64,000 nucleotides of DNA from Corallococcus caeni (GTDB taxonomy: Bacteria; Myxococcota; Myxococcia; Myxococcales; Myxococcaceae): assembly GCF_036245865.1 (NCBI RefSeq), contig NZ_BTTW01000011.1, forward strand, positions 1-64,000, written 5' to 3'. Below, piece after piece: positions 19,864-30,868 of the stretch. A model generated the notes under the pieces. The model was not told where the DNA came from. It saw only the letters and a list, made by a program, of their open reading frames with translations, and ran no database searches. A program made the position numbers and the translations under genes. Positions within the stretch are counted from its first letter, which is position 1. Every line of letters begins with the position of its first letter.

Positions 19864-20895
19864 ATGAAGGACGCGTACATCGTTCTGGATTACTCGGCGC
19901 TGGAGACCCAGCTGTCCAGCGTCATGACGCCCCACCTGAAGGGGTACGTGACGGCGAAGGCCCGGGCCGCCCATGGGACCAAGTACTTCAACGCGTACAG
20001 GGCCACGGAGCCCGTCGGCTTCGTCTGCGACATGAGGCAGCCCCTCAAGGCGCTCCACGACGCCATCCAGTTCATCAAGGGGCGGCTTTCGAGCATCCGC
20101 ACCAGCCAGGTGAAGATCCTCATCGCGGGTCACGGTCAGTTCAACGAGAACCGCGGCATCGTCCAGGGCGGCGCGAGCGGCACGATGCTCGGCGTGGCGA
20201 ACGAGCGCATCGCCGAGCACGTCCAGCGCATCACCTCCGCGCTCCAGGGACAGTGGATCCAATGGACCCTCTCCCTGTGCGTCTGCTTCGCCGCGAGGCC
20301 CAAGACCGGCTACGCGGACCGCGTCACCCAGGACAGCGACGTGGAGGACAGCATGGCCGGTCAGCTGGCCCGGCTGCTGCGCAAGAAGCTTCCGGACTTC
20401 ACCCTCAAGGCGAACTTCACCCCGGTCAGCATCGGGGACTCCGGGCACCTCAAGGCCAATCTGGAGCAAAGCCAGCTGCGCAAGTTCAGGCTCAAGCAGG
20501 CGGAGGAGCTGGCGCGCAACCAGTACGCGCGCGGCTACGCGTTCTGGAGCAACCTGGACTCGACGGAGCCGATGCCGCTCTGGAGCATGTGCTTCACCAG
20601 CGTGTATGCCTTGAAGGAGGACGAGGTCTCCGACGAGAACGTGACCTCCGCCGAGCTCCAGGAGTCCTTCCGCCATGAGTTCCTGCAGCTGGCGGAGGGC
20701 ATCGCCGCGACGGATGCGGAGTTCGCGGAGTCGCTGGAGCGCAACGCGGAGGCGCTGGGTGACATCCTGAACTACCGCCTGGTGGACCTGCGCGTGCAGG
20801 CGCACCAGTCCAGCAGCATCGAGAAGGCGAACAAGGTCGTGTGGACGTGCACCAAGGGCCAGCTCTCCCACACGGTGACGATCCGGGAGGCGTAG
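19864..20895 (+). CDS. Predicted caspase-fold (clan CD, C80-like) cysteine peptidase
   Basis: A 343-residue protein with no clear annotation. Residues 83-91 form a strand ending in His-Gly (VKILIAGHG, His 90). A glycine-rich loop, [14 protein letters not shown] helix and a strand ending in cysteine (TLSLCVCFA, Cys 139/141) follow, then [13 protein letters not shown]. This His-Gly then Cys-at-strand-end order is that of caspase-fold peptidases such as C80 toxin self-processing domains. The C-terminal 170 residues are helical and unassigned. No signal peptide. GTG of the FAD monooxygenase begins one base after its stop. The peptidase call is my inference from motif order only. Confidence 0.5.
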   Translation: MKDAYIVLDYSALETQLSSVMTPHLKGYVTAKARAAHGTKYFNAYRATEPVGFVCDMRQPLKALHDAIQFIKGRLSSIRTSQVKILIAGHGQFNENRGIVQGGASGTMLGVANERIAEHVQRITSALQGQWIQWTLSLCVCFAARPKTGYADRVTQDSDVEDSMAGQLARLLRKKLPDFTLKANFTPVSIGDSGHLKANLEQSQLRKFRLKQAEELARNQYARGYAFWSNLDSTEPMPLWSMCFTSVYALKEDEVSDENVTSAELQESFRHEFLQLAEGIAATDAEFAESLERNAEALGDILNYRLVDLRVQAHQSSSIEKANKVVWTCTKGQLSHTVTIREA

Positions 20896-20896
20896 G

Positions 20897-22387
20897 GTGG
20901 CGGACGCCGTGGTCTACGACGTGATCATCGCGGGGGGCGGGCCGGTCGGCCTGTTCCTCGCCTGCGAGCTGCGGCTCGCGAAGCGCTCCGTGCTGGTGCT
21001 TGAACGCCTGGAGGATCCGCACTCACCCCTGAAGCGGTTCCCGTTTGGAAGGCGAGGCCTCTGGGGTCCGAGCATCGAAGCGTTCTACCGGCGCGGACTG
21101 CTGGAGCAACTCGCGCCGCGAACCGCGGCCAACCTCCGCGGGCCGGCGGGCCACTTCGCGGGCATCCCGTTCGACTTCAGCCACATCGATTCGTCGCGGT
21201 GGACGTACCGGCTCCCGGGGCCGGCCGACACCCAGTTCGGGAGCGAGATGGAGCAGCTCGAGCGCGTCCTCGCCGCTCATGCGCTCGCCCTCGGGGTCGA
21301 GATCCAGCGCGGCCAGGAGGTCGAAGGCTTCGAGGCTTCGGAAGATGAAGTCACCGTCCGTGCCGGTGGGCAGCGGTTTCGCGCGCGCTGGCTCGTGGGG
21401 TGCGACGGCGGCCGCAGCATCGTCCGCAAGCAGGGGGGCTTCGAGTTCGTCGGGACCGAGCCTGAGTTCACGGGGTACTCGGTCCACGTGGAGGTCGCGG
21501 ATCCGGAGAAGCTCCGGCCGGGCCGTCATTACACGCCGACCGGCATGTACACCCAGGGGCAGCCCGGGGTGATCGCGATGGCCGACTTCGACGGCGGCGC
21601 GTTCCATCGCACCCAACCCATCACGCTCGAGCACGTGCAGGCGGTCCTTCGACGCGTGTCCTGCACGGACGTGACCGTCAAGGCGATGCATGTCGCCACG
21701 ACCTGGACCGACCGCGCGTATCAGGCAACGACCTACCGCAAGGGACGGGTGTTGCTGGCGGGCGACGCCGCGCACATTCATTCACCGCTGGGCGGCCAGG
21801 GCTTGAACCTGGGACTTGGCGACGCGATGAACCTGGGGTGGAAGCTCGCCGCGACCCTCCGGGGGGATGCCCCCGAGGGTTTGCTCGACAGCTACACCCT
21901 GGAGCGGCACCCGGTGGGGGCGCGCATCCTGGATTGGTCGCGGGCCCAGGTCGCGTTGATGCGACCCCAGCCTGCTTCCCGCGCGCTCGAAGCCATCCTC
22001 CGCGACCTCATCGACACGCGCGACGGCGCGACCTACTTCGCGGAGCGTGTCTGGGGTGTGTCCATTCGCTACGGCCTCGGCGAGGAACACCCGCTGGTGG
22101 GCCGCAGCTGCCCGGACTTCGAGCTGGAGGATGGAACGAGGCTCGGCACGCTGCTTCGGGATGGACGCGGTCTGCTGTTGGACTTCGGCCGTGAAGCGCC
22201 GCTCCAGGCGCTGGATGGCCATTGGGGCGAGCAGGTCCGGTATGTGGCTGGCGACGCCAGGGAGCGCCGTGGAGTGAGCGCGCTGCTCGTGCGGCCGGAT
22301 GGGTTCGTCGCCTGGGCGAGCGATACAACTTCCCAGCCCGAGGAAGTCACGGACGCCGCGGCGAGGTGGTTCGCGCGCCGCGGCTGA
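20897..22387 (+). CDS. FAD-dependent aromatic-type monooxygenase
   Basis: A 496-residue class A flavoprotein hydroxylase (PheA/TfdB-MhpA/Rox type). The dinucleotide motif [18 protein letters not shown], the DG motif [11 protein letters not shown] and the FAD-ribityl motif [20 protein letters not shown] are intact; the last 100 residues are the thioredoxin-like tail of this group. Substrate would be a phenol, polyketide or antibiotic. Start GTG 20897 with GGAGG at 20886-20890, inside the end of the previous gene, implies translational coupling. Its codon use looks less extreme in third-position GC than its neighbours, which may point to later arrival. Confidence 0.88.
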   Translation: MADAVVYDVIIAGGGPVGLFLACELRLAKRSVLVLERLEDPHSPLKRFPFGRRGLWGPSIEAFYRRGLLEQLAPRTAANLRGPAGHFAGIPFDFSHIDSSRWTYRLPGPADTQFGSEMEQLERVLAAHALALGVEIQRGQEVEGFEASEDEVTVRAGGQRFRARWLVGCDGGRSIVRKQGGFEFVGTEPEFTGYSVHVEVADPEKLRPGRHYTPTGMYTQGQPGVIAMADFDGGAFHRTQPITLEHVQAVLRRVSCTDVTVKAMHVATTWTDRAYQATTYRKGRVLLAGDAAHIHSPLGGQGLNLGLGDAMNLGWKLAATLRGDAPEGLLDSYTLERHPVGARILDWSRAQVALMRPQPASRALEAILRDLIDTRDGATYFAERVWGVSIRYGLGEEHPLVGRSCPDFELEDGTRLGTLLRDGRGLLLDFGREAPLQALDGHWGEQVRYVAGDARERRGVSALLVRPDGFVAWASDTTSQPEEVTDAAARWFARRG

Positions 22388-22403
22388 CAAGCAGCACGGC
22401 CCT

Positions 22404-23783
22404 TCAGTTCTTCTCCGGCAGCGACCAGTTCAGCTGGAAGCGGTGCGAGCCATTGGGCGCGCTGTCCAGCCAGCCGGTGATGCTGTCGCTCTTCGCGAGC
22501 AGGGGGCCCAGTTCCGTGCTCGCGCCGAAGAACGCGGCCAGCTGCTGGTCTCCCATCACGTCCATCAGCGACACCTGGGACAGGCCGCGCGCCACCTTCT
22601 TCGGATCCAACGTGAACTCCACCGCGCGCTTCAGCGGCCCGCCCTTCTCCGGCAGCGCCGCGAGCATCGCCTGCGTCACCGTGGAGTCGTTGCCGAAGAC
22701 GAGCTGCTTGCCCTTGAGCCGCACGTAGACGCTGCCGCCCTTGGCCTCCATCGCGTAGCCGTCCTCCAGCGCCTTCACGCCGGGGAACTTCGCCAGCGGG
22801 GCCAGCGCCGCCTTCACCGCCGCCGCGTCCGTCACCTCCGCCGCCAGCGCCTGCTTCGCCGCGAAGAAGCGCACCTCCGGCTTGCGCAGCGACCCCTTCA
22901 CCGCCACCGAGTCCACCCCGAACAACACCTGCCCCGTCATCTGCTTCGCCAGCGCGTCCGTCACCGCCTTCACGTCGTCGGCGGGGCACGCGGGACACAC
23001 CGACCGCACCGCGCCCGCCACGGACTCCACCGCCTGCGCCACGCCCGTCGGCGCCACCTGCGCGCGCGCGAACAGCAGTCCCGCGGGTGCCATGGCGCCG
23101 TAGGGGCTGGTGCCCCTGGCCTGGAAGGGCGGCAGGGGCAGCTTCGTCGCCGTGCCCTCCACCTTCAGCCCCGTCGCCGTGCCGTCCAGCGCCACCACGC
23201 CGTCCTTCGTGGACACGAACAGCACCCCCGGCAGCGTGGCCATCCGCGCGTCCGCCGCCGGAGCCTTGAGCGCCACCAGCTTCGCGGCCTCCTTGCGGAG
23301 CGCTTCGTCGGAGTCCGTGCTCAGGAAGGCGCAGGCCTCCTGGCCCTTGATGACGTAGCCCCCGAAGCCTCCCGTGGCGCTGGGTGCGCGCAGCGTCGTC
23401 ACGCCCTTCACCGTGCCCGCCCTCACGTCGCCGTTGCGCGCGAGCACGTTCGCGGCCGCTTCCTGGAACACCTTCGGGTCCTTCACCCGCGTGCACGCGA
23501 TGCGGCCGTCCTGCCGCATGGACACGGACAGCGGCCCCGTCGCGTCGATGCCCAGCGCCTCCAGCGCCTCCGGCTTCGAGAGGTCCAGCTGGAGGATGGG
23601 GTGCAGCTCGCCGCTCCACGACGCCGGGCTCAGCATCTGCGAGTACGCCCCCGCCCGCGTCAGGAACGCGTTCAACCCCTGCACCTGGTCGAGCTGGGGG
23701 ATGTGGAGGACCGTCACCGTCGAGGCGGCGACGCGAGGCGCGGGTGCGGCCGCCAGCGTGGCGGCAAGAGCGAGGGCGAGCAT
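22404..23783 (-). CDS. Secreted protein of unknown function
   Basis: A 459-residue protein with a signal peptide (MLALALAATLAAAPAPRVAAS) and no lipobox. The body is alpha/beta with long stretches of VKGVTTLRA-, LVFGNDSTVTQAM- and VSMRQDGRIACT-type strands, resembling the general layout of DUF3352-like surface proteins, but I cannot assign it. A CPAC pair (VCPACPADD) around residue 258 could be redox-active or structural. It ends 17 bases from the convergent FAD gene. Confidence 0.7.
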   Translation of the reverse strand: MLALALAATLAAAPAPRVAASTVTVLHIPQLDQVQGLNAFLTRAGAYSQMLSPASWSGELHPILQLDLSKPEALEALGIDATGPLSVSMRQDGRIACTRVKDPKVFQEAAANVLARNGDVRAGTVKGVTTLRAPSATGGFGGYVIKGQEACAFLSTDSDEALRKEAAKLVALKAPAADARMATLPGVLFVSTKDGVVALDGTATGLKVEGTATKLPLPPFQARGTSPYGAMAPAGLLFARAQVAPTGVAQAVESVAGAVRSVCPACPADDVKAVTDALAKQMTGQVLFGVDSVAVKGSLRKPEVRFFAAKQALAAEVTDAAAVKAALAPLAKFPGVKALEDGYAMEAKGGSVYVRLKGKQLVFGNDSTVTQAMLAALPEKGGPLKRAVEFTLDPKKVARGLSQVSLMDVMGDQQLAAFFGASTELGPLLAKSDSITGWLDSAPNGSHRFQLNWSLPEKN

Positions 23784-23872
23784 GCCCCCACCTGAAAGCG
23801 CCCCACCGTCCCTGTCAAGGCACTCCCACCCGGGACGCCCACCACCAACGTCCGCAAGGCGCCCCGCCCGCC

Positions 23873-24403
23873 CTACGCGGGCAGCCGCCCCGTGTTGGCC
23901 CAGTCAATCATCCGCTCCGCCAGCTCCTCCGCGTTGCGGCGCAGGTAGGCCAGCTGCAGCACCTCGTCGTCCGTGCACGCCAGCGCCATGCGCACCCGCA
24001 CGCTGTCCACGAAGCGCAGCACCTGCCCGATGCTCAGCGACGCCCGGTCCTCCAGCACCCCCGCGAAGCGCGCCACGTCAGCCTCCACCGCGCAGCCCTC
24101 CGCCAGCAGCGCCGCCACCAGCGCGGACCTGGGCACCCGGTGCTCGCGCGACCGCCCGTCCTGGAGCTGGCGCCGCCACGGCTGCGCCTCCCACCGCGCC
24201 CCGCCGGTGCCCACGGGCTCGGGCCCACCCTGTGTCCGCGACTCCATCGCTTGCAGCATCAGCGCCCCCTCTTCCAGGACCAGGGTCCGTCCTCGGGCAT
24301 GACCGGCGTCGGGCCTCCGCACCCCGCGCGGGCTGGAGGCTTTGCTGGAAAAACGCCTTGGTCCTGCTTTCTTGACGGCCCCGAGGGACGTTCGAACTGT
24401 CAT
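23873..24403 (-). CDS. Hypothetical protein with basic N-terminus
   Basis: A 176-residue protein. The ATG at 24403 has an ideal site (GGAGGTG seven bases upstream), which argues for the long form; a shorter form from 24259 also has a purine-rich stretch. The first 45 residues are Arg/Lys/Ser-rich and probably disordered; the remaining part is alpha-helical (FVDSVRVRMALACTDDEVLQ...). No family recognised. Confidence 0.55.
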   Translation of the reverse strand: MTVRTSLGAVKKAGPRRFSSKASSPRGVRRPDAGHARGRTLVLEEGALMLQAMESRTQGGPEPVGTGGARWEAQPWRRQLQDGRSREHRVPRSALVAALLAEGCAVEADVARFAGVLEDRASLSIGQVLRFVDSVRVRMALACTDDEVLQLAYLRRNAEELAERMIDWANTGRLPA

Positions 24404-24634
24404 GCGCGGACACCTCCGTCAGGTCTGCTTTGAGGGAATTGTCGGAAGGGGTCCCGCGTGGCTCGGGGACGGGGGGCGGGGGCGGATGTCTTCCCGGGGA
24501 CAGTGGGTGGCCCCGGGGACGGATTGGGCCGGACCCCGGATTTCCCGCATCGTTCGGAGTCCTGGTTCCGGGGGGCGGGGTCGTCGGCCGCGTCCTTGCC
24601 GGAACCGTCACGGCCTTCCGGGGGGAAGCCATCC

Positions 24635-25630
24635 ATGTCGAACCTGCTCGACCTGCCGCGTCAGGCGTTGATGGATTTGCGCTCGCGTCTCAGCCACCTG
24701 CCGCTCGTGTCCCACCTGCACCGGCGGCACGCGCCCAACAGCCTGGCCCTGTCCAGCCCCGCGCCGCAGGACTCGGTGCTGGCGGACCCGCAGCGCGTGG
24801 AGATGTGGCGCCGCGCGGTGGAGCGCTACGTGCGCCCCAACCAGGTGGTGGTGGACGTGAAGACCGGCACCGGCCTGCGCACCTTCCTGGCCGCGCACCA
24901 GCAGCCTCGCAAGCTGTACGCGGTGGATGACTCGCGCCTGCTGGACACCACGCAGTGGGTGGCCCGCCGCAACGGCCTGGACCGCATCGCCTTCGTGCGC
25001 GAGCCCACCTGGCACTTCCAGCCGCCGGAGAAGGCGGACGTGCTGCTTCACGAGCTTCTGGGGGATGCGCTGCTGGACGCGGGGCTGGTGCCGCGGATGC
25101 TGGATTTGCGCTCGCGGCTGCTCAAGCCGGGGGGCCGCATCCTCCCCAACCGCTTCGAGGTCTTCGTGGAGCCGGTGCAGCTTCGCGAGGAGGCGTGCGT
25201 CCCGTTCATCTGGACGCAGCACCTGCCCCACGTGGACTTCCGCTGCCTCCAGTCCCTGCGCGAGGCGATGAGCCCGTCGTACTTCACGCGCCTGGTCCGC
25301 TCCTACGAGGTGGACCACCTGCTGTGCGAGCCGGAGCCCGCGTTCGGGTTCGACCTGGAGACGATGCGCGCGGACGCGCTGCCTTCGCGCGTGCACATCC
25401 GGCGGCCGGTGGAGGAGGACGGGCGGGTGGACGGCTTCTGCCTGTTCTACAAGGTCGCCTTCGACGCGGAGCTGGCCTTCGACGTGTCCCCGCTGCGCGA
25501 GCGCAACACCACGGCGATGACGCTGCTGCGCGTGGAGCCCCGCGAGTTCAGCCGCTACGACACGCTGGACTTCGAACTGGAGCTGCCCAATCCGTCCGAC
25601 CCGCGCACCTGGCGGTGGCAGTTCACCTGA
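24635..25630 (+). CDS. PRMT-like SAM-dependent methyltransferase
   Basis: A 331-residue protein with the two-part layout of protein arginine methyltransferases: a Rossmann N-terminal half and a beta-barrel-like C-terminal half ending LELPNPSDPRTWRW. Motif I is VVDVKTGTG (72-80), with a Lys where a Gly is usual; the acidic post-I residue is kept in LYAVDDS. In the double-E loop only the first Glu is present (HELLGDALLDAGL, Glu 140). Whether it methylates arginine is therefore unclear. ATG 24635 with GGGGGAAG upstream; the preceding 231 bases are G-rich with no gene seen. Confidence 0.75.
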   Translation: MSNLLDLPRQALMDLRSRLSHLPLVSHLHRRHAPNSLALSSPAPQDSVLADPQRVEMWRRAVERYVRPNQVVVDVKTGTGLRTFLAAHQQPRKLYAVDDSRLLDTTQWVARRNGLDRIAFVREPTWHFQPPEKADVLLHELLGDALLDAGLVPRMLDLRSRLLKPGGRILPNRFEVFVEPVQLREEACVPFIWTQHLPHVDFRCLQSLREAMSPSYFTRLVRSYEVDHLLCEPEPAFGFDLETMRADALPSRVHIRRPVEEDGRVDGFCLFYKVAFDAELAFDVSPLRERNTTAMTLLRVEPREFSRYDTLDFELELPNPSDPRTWRWQFT

Positions 25631-25724
25631 CGGCAGTGCCGGAGCCTGGAGTGATGCCCGGTGGACAGCCTTGCCGCCGCCGGGTGTCGCCGCAGGTGGG
25701 CGCACTGCCTAGCTTGCACTCCAC

Positions 25725-26537
25725 ATGCGACCGTACCGGCTCCTCGTCCTGCTCCTCGTGTCCGCCGCCGCGCTGCCCGCGGCGGCCCAGGCTCCGCGCA
25801 CCGTGGCGGGCGTGTGCGGCCGCACCAACTGGGTCTGCGTGTCGGAGTGCATCGACGCGGAGTGCGTCGACAAGTGCCTGCGCGAAGGGTGCGAGGACGC
25901 GCTCAAGCGGCTGAAGGCCTGCACCAGCAAGGCGGCCTGCGCGCCGGACGACACGGCGTGCGCGGCGAAGTCGTGCGGGCTCACCTGCCAGAAGTCCTTC
26001 GAGCCCGCGCCCAAGAGCCCGGAGAAGCTGGTGGCCAACCCGTGCGAGGGCGACAAGGCCCCCAGGGGCACCCCGGTCCCCAAGGAGCTGGTGGGCACGT
26101 GGGTGCTGTCCGCGGCGAGCATCCCGGACGTGGACCAGGGCCGGGAGGAGCGCATCGACGTGCAGCCCCGGTCCGACTACGCGCGGGCGCTCCAGTTGAC
26201 CCCCGACGGGTGCTTCGTGCTGCGCACGAAGCTGGATGACGCGACGCTCGGGCGCGGCAGCACGCTGGACGTGCGCGCGTGGGGCAGGGTGGAGGTGAAG
26301 GAGGTGAAGGACAAGAAGCACCTGGCGCTGCGCACGCAGGACGGGCAGGCCGTGGGCCCGGTGTGCGGCAAGGAGCGCGTGGTGCCCCTGGCCAGCGGCA
26401 AGTTCAAGGGTGGCGAGTTCACGTACGCCATCGAGGAGAAGGACTCGCTGGTGCTCACGGTGCCGGGCGCCACGCGGCAGACGTTCCAGTTCGAACGGGA
26501 GAAGCAGGAAGCGCCGGAGCCTCAACCCAAGCCTTGA
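25725..26537 (+). CDS. Cysteine-rich secreted protein
   Basis: A 270-residue protein with a signal peptide (MRPYRLLVLLLVSAAALPAAAQ). Residues 30-95 hold about 14 cysteines in CxxxC and CxxxxC spacings (CVSECIDAECVDKCLREGCE); the rest is a beta-rich domain (VGTWVLSAAS, LQLTPDGCFVLRTKL) like a lipocalin-type or SH3-like barrel. Function unknown. It may be co-transcribed with the wax-ester synthase gene 43 bases downstream. Confidence 0.75.
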   Translation: MRPYRLLVLLLVSAAALPAAAQAPRTVAGVCGRTNWVCVSECIDAECVDKCLREGCEDALKRLKACTSKAACAPDDTACAAKSCGLTCQKSFEPAPKSPEKLVANPCEGDKAPRGTPVPKELVGTWVLSAASIPDVDQGREERIDVQPRSDYARALQLTPDGCFVLRTKLDDATLGRGSTLDVRAWGRVEVKEVKDKKHLALRTQDGQAVGPVCGKERVVPLASGKFKGGEFTYAIEEKDSLVLTVPGATRQTFQFEREKQEAPEPQPKP

Positions 26538-26580
26538 GGAGGACCTTGCCCCCACGGGGCGCACGGGTGAGAAGGACGCC

Positions 26581-27969
26581 ATGGCAGGCCGCGAGCGGAT
26601 GGCGAGCATGGACGCGGCGTGGCTCCAGATGGAGGAGCCCGCGAATTTGATGATGATCACCGCGGTGCTGTGGTTCGACGGCGCCGTGGACCGCGAGCGG
26701 CTGCTCACGGTGCTGCGGGAGCGGCTGGTGGAGCGCTACCCGCGCTTCCGGCAGCGGGTGGTGCCCGGGCCCCTGGGCGCGCCGCACTGGGAGGACGCTC
26801 CGGACTTCAAGCTGGAGGAGCACCTGTCCACGCTGCGCGTGCCGGCGTCGACGGGACTCGCGGGGCTGGAGGCGCTCGTCGGGGACTGGATGGGCGTGCC
26901 GCTGGAGCGCTCGCGTCCGCTGTGGCAGTTCCACCTGGTGCACGGCGCGCGGGGCGGCGACGTGCTGCTCGCGCGGCTGCACCACTGCATGGCGGACGGC
27001 ATCGCGCTGGCGCGGGTGCTGCTGTCGCTCACGGATCCGGTGGACGCGGCGGGGACCCCCGAGAGCACGGAGGCCCCGGAGGTCTGGAGTGAAGGCGCTC
27101 CGGCCGAAGCGGCTCGGCAGCCCCAGGCTCCGGGATGGATGCGGCTCGCCCGGAGCGCACGCTCGGCGCTGCGCAAGGGCGCGGAGTTGGTGCGCGAGCC
27201 CATCCTCGCGGGGGACCTCGTGCGCGAGGGCGCGAAGGGCGCGGCGGCGCTGGGCAAGCTGCTGGTGCTGCCTCCCGACCCGCGCTCTCCGCTGCGCGGA
27301 CCGCTGGGCACCCGGAAGCGGGCCGCGTGGTCGGAGCCCATCGCGCTGGAGCGGGTGAAGGCGGTGGGCCGCGCCCTGGGCGGCACGGTGAACGACGTGC
27401 TGCTCACGGCGGTGACGGGCGCGCTGCGGCGCTACCTGGCCACGCGGGACGCGCCGCTGGAGGACGTGCACGCGCTGGTGCCGGTGAACCTGCGGCCGCT
27501 GGACGCGCCGGTGCCGCGCGAGCTGGGCAACCGCTTCGGCGTGGTGTTCCTGCGGCTCCCCGTGCACCTGGCGGAGCCCCGCCGCCGGCTCCGCGAGGTG
27601 GCCAAGCGGATGGAGCACCTCAAGCGCTCGCCGGAGGCCGTGCTGACGTCGGGCATGCTGGAGCTCTTGGGCCACACGCCCGCGGCGCTGGAGCGCGCCG
27701 TCGTGGACGTGATGGGCACCAAGGCGTCGCTCGTCGCCACCAACGTGCCCGGGCCCCGCCAGCCGGTGGCGCTCGCGGGCACCCGGCTGGAGGGACTCAC
27801 GTTCTGGGTCCCCCAGGCCGGCCACGTGGGCCTGGGGGTGAGCCTCTTCAGCTACGCGGGGCAGGTGACCGTGGGCGTGGCCTCGGATGCGTCACGCGTC
27901 CCGGACCCGGGGGCCCTCGTCTCCGCGTTCCAGGAGGAGCTGGCCGCGCTGGAGACGACGGTCCCCTGA
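26581..27969 (+). CDS. Wax ester synthase / diacylglycerol acyltransferase (WS/DGAT)
   Basis: A 462-residue acyltransferase of the bacterial WS/DGAT family, making wax esters or triacylglycerol from acyl-CoA. The catalytic HHxxxDG is present (HHCMADG, His 134-135, Asp 139), as are the ASMDAAWLQME start, GGTVNDVLL, NLRP and the late NVPGP motif. Myxobacteria store neutral lipid during development, which fits. ATG 26581 follows GAGAAGG; ATG 26599 is possible. Confidence 0.92.
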   Translation: MAGRERMASMDAAWLQMEEPANLMMITAVLWFDGAVDRERLLTVLRERLVERYPRFRQRVVPGPLGAPHWEDAPDFKLEEHLSTLRVPASTGLAGLEALVGDWMGVPLERSRPLWQFHLVHGARGGDVLLARLHHCMADGIALARVLLSLTDPVDAAGTPESTEAPEVWSEGAPAEAARQPQAPGWMRLARSARSALRKGAELVREPILAGDLVREGAKGAAALGKLLVLPPDPRSPLRGPLGTRKRAAWSEPIALERVKAVGRALGGTVNDVLLTAVTGALRRYLATRDAPLEDVHALVPVNLRPLDAPVPRELGNRFGVVFLRLPVHLAEPRRRLREVAKRMEHLKRSPEAVLTSGMLELLGHTPAALERAVVDVMGTKASLVATNVPGPRQPVALAGTRLEGLTFWVPQAGHVGLGVSLFSYAGQVTVGVASDASRVPDPGALVSAFQEELAALETTVP

Positions 27970-27972
27970 GCC

Positions 27973-29310
27973 CTACTTCGCGAAGAGCTTGCTCGGGTCG
28001 TACTTGCCGCGCACGTCCTTGAGCTTCGCGCGGATGGCGTCCGGCCACGCGCTGTCGAAGTGCTCCGCGGACTGGACCTTGCCCATGAAGTTGATGGTCA
28101 TCTCCGGCGACAGCCACGGCTTCAGCTCCGCGCGCAGGCCCTGCGTGGCGCCGGGGAGCACCGTGTCGAACAGCGGCGGGTGCATGCCCACCAGGCCGAT
28201 GATGAAGTTGCCGCCGCGGCCGCCCACCGCCGAGCCGCCCGCCACGTCCCTCCAGCTGGCGCCGCCCAGGTGGCGGATCTCCAGCATGAAGTACGGCGTC
28301 TGCACGCCCGCGCCCACGTGGCGCAGCACCGTGGCCGCGAAGTCCTGGTCCACGTGGGTCAGCATCATGCCGTTGGTCCACACGGGGGTGGGCTGATCCG
28401 GCTCATTGTGGATGCGCGCCATCTGGGACGCGGGCAACTCGCCCAGCATGTCCAGGTAGACAGGGGCCAGCGCGCGCAGGGGCGCCGCGAGCTTCGCGCC
28501 GTCCTCGACGGAGCCCGGGTACGCGAAGCGCAGGTTGATGACCGTGCGGCCGCGCAGCGGGGGCGGGATGAAGTCGAACGGCGGGAAGCGCATGACGGCG
28601 ATGCTCGTGGACACGCGCGCGTCCGCCTCCGACGTCCACTTCACCCAGCCGCGCAGCACGGCCTCGATGTGCTGCTCCTCGAAGAAGAGGCTGCCCGCGT
28701 ACAGCGAGCGCAGCTCCACCAGCTTGAGCTTCACCTCCGTCACGATGCCGAAGCCGCCCTTGCCGCCGCGCAGCGCCCAGAACAGGTCCGGGTGGTGCGC
28801 GGCGCTCGCCTGGACCGTCTCTCCGTCGCTGGTGACGACCGTGTAGCCCACGACGTAGTCGGAGCTGACGCCGTGGCTGCGGACGAGGGGCCCCAGGCCG
28901 CCGCCCAGCAGGTAGCCCACCACGCCCACGTTCGTGGACGAGCCGGCGACGGGCGCCAGGCCGTGCTTCGCGGCCTCCGCGATGACCGGCTCCCAGCGCG
29001 CGCCCGCGCCGATGGTGGCCGTGCGCGCCGCCGCGTCGATGCTCACCTGGTTCAGCGCCTTCGTGGAGAGGAGCACGCCGGAGGTGACGGACGCGTACGT
29101 CCCGTGCCCCGTGGCCTGCACCGCGACGGGCAGGCGGTTCTCCCGCGCGAAGCGGAGGGCCTCCGCCACGTCCTGCGTGGACTTCACCGCCACCACGTAC
29201 TGCGGCGTGTGCTGGACCAGCACGTTGAAGCCGGCGCACTCCGGGCCATAGCCCGCGTCGCTGGGGGTGTAGACGGGGCCGCTCACGCGGCTGGCGAGGG
29301 TCTGGGTCAT
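27973..29310 (-). CDS. BBE-type FAD-linked oxidase
   Basis: A 445-residue flavoprotein of the berberine-bridge-enzyme/PCMH family. The FAD-binding domain shows PVAVQATGHGTYASV (His 69, the usual 8-alpha-histidyl flavin attachment site), IGAGARWEPVI and LGGGLGPLVRSHG; the C-terminus ends with the BBE pattern RGKYDPSKLF. Such enzymes oxidise carbohydrates, secondary metabolites or alcohols. The second Cys usually used for bicovalent flavin is replaced (G/V). Start ATG 29310 with GAAGGAG upstream. It converges on the WS/DGAT gene. Confidence 0.88.
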   Translation of the reverse strand: MTQTLASRVSGPVYTPSDAGYGPECAGFNVLVQHTPQYVVAVKSTQDVAEALRFARENRLPVAVQATGHGTYASVTSGVLLSTKALNQVSIDAAARTATIGAGARWEPVIAEAAKHGLAPVAGSSTNVGVVGYLLGGGLGPLVRSHGVSSDYVVGYTVVTSDGETVQASAAHHPDLFWALRGGKGGFGIVTEVKLKLVELRSLYAGSLFFEEQHIEAVLRGWVKWTSEADARVSTSIAVMRFPPFDFIPPPLRGRTVINLRFAYPGSVEDGAKLAAPLRALAPVYLDMLGELPASQMARIHNEPDQPTPVWTNGMMLTHVDQDFAATVLRHVGAGVQTPYFMLEIRHLGGASWRDVAGGSAVGGRGGNFIIGLVGMHPPLFDTVLPGATQGLRAELKPWLSPEMTINFMGKVQSAEHFDSAWPDAIRAKLKDVRGKYDPSKLFAK

Positions 29311-29491
29311 GGGGCGTTGCTCCTTCGTGTCAGCCAACCCTTGCGGGTCGGGAGGGGGACTCGAGTGAGGTGCGGTGCCACGTCGAGGGAGTACGAGCGC
29401 GAAGCAGCATAAACCTGGAAGTCCGGTTCGTACACGGAAGCGCTCCGTGAAGACACGGCCCGGGCTTCAGAGGGCCGGCCTCCCGCCACCC

Positions 29492-30864
<1,373 letters not shown>

Positions 30865-30868
<4 letters not shown>

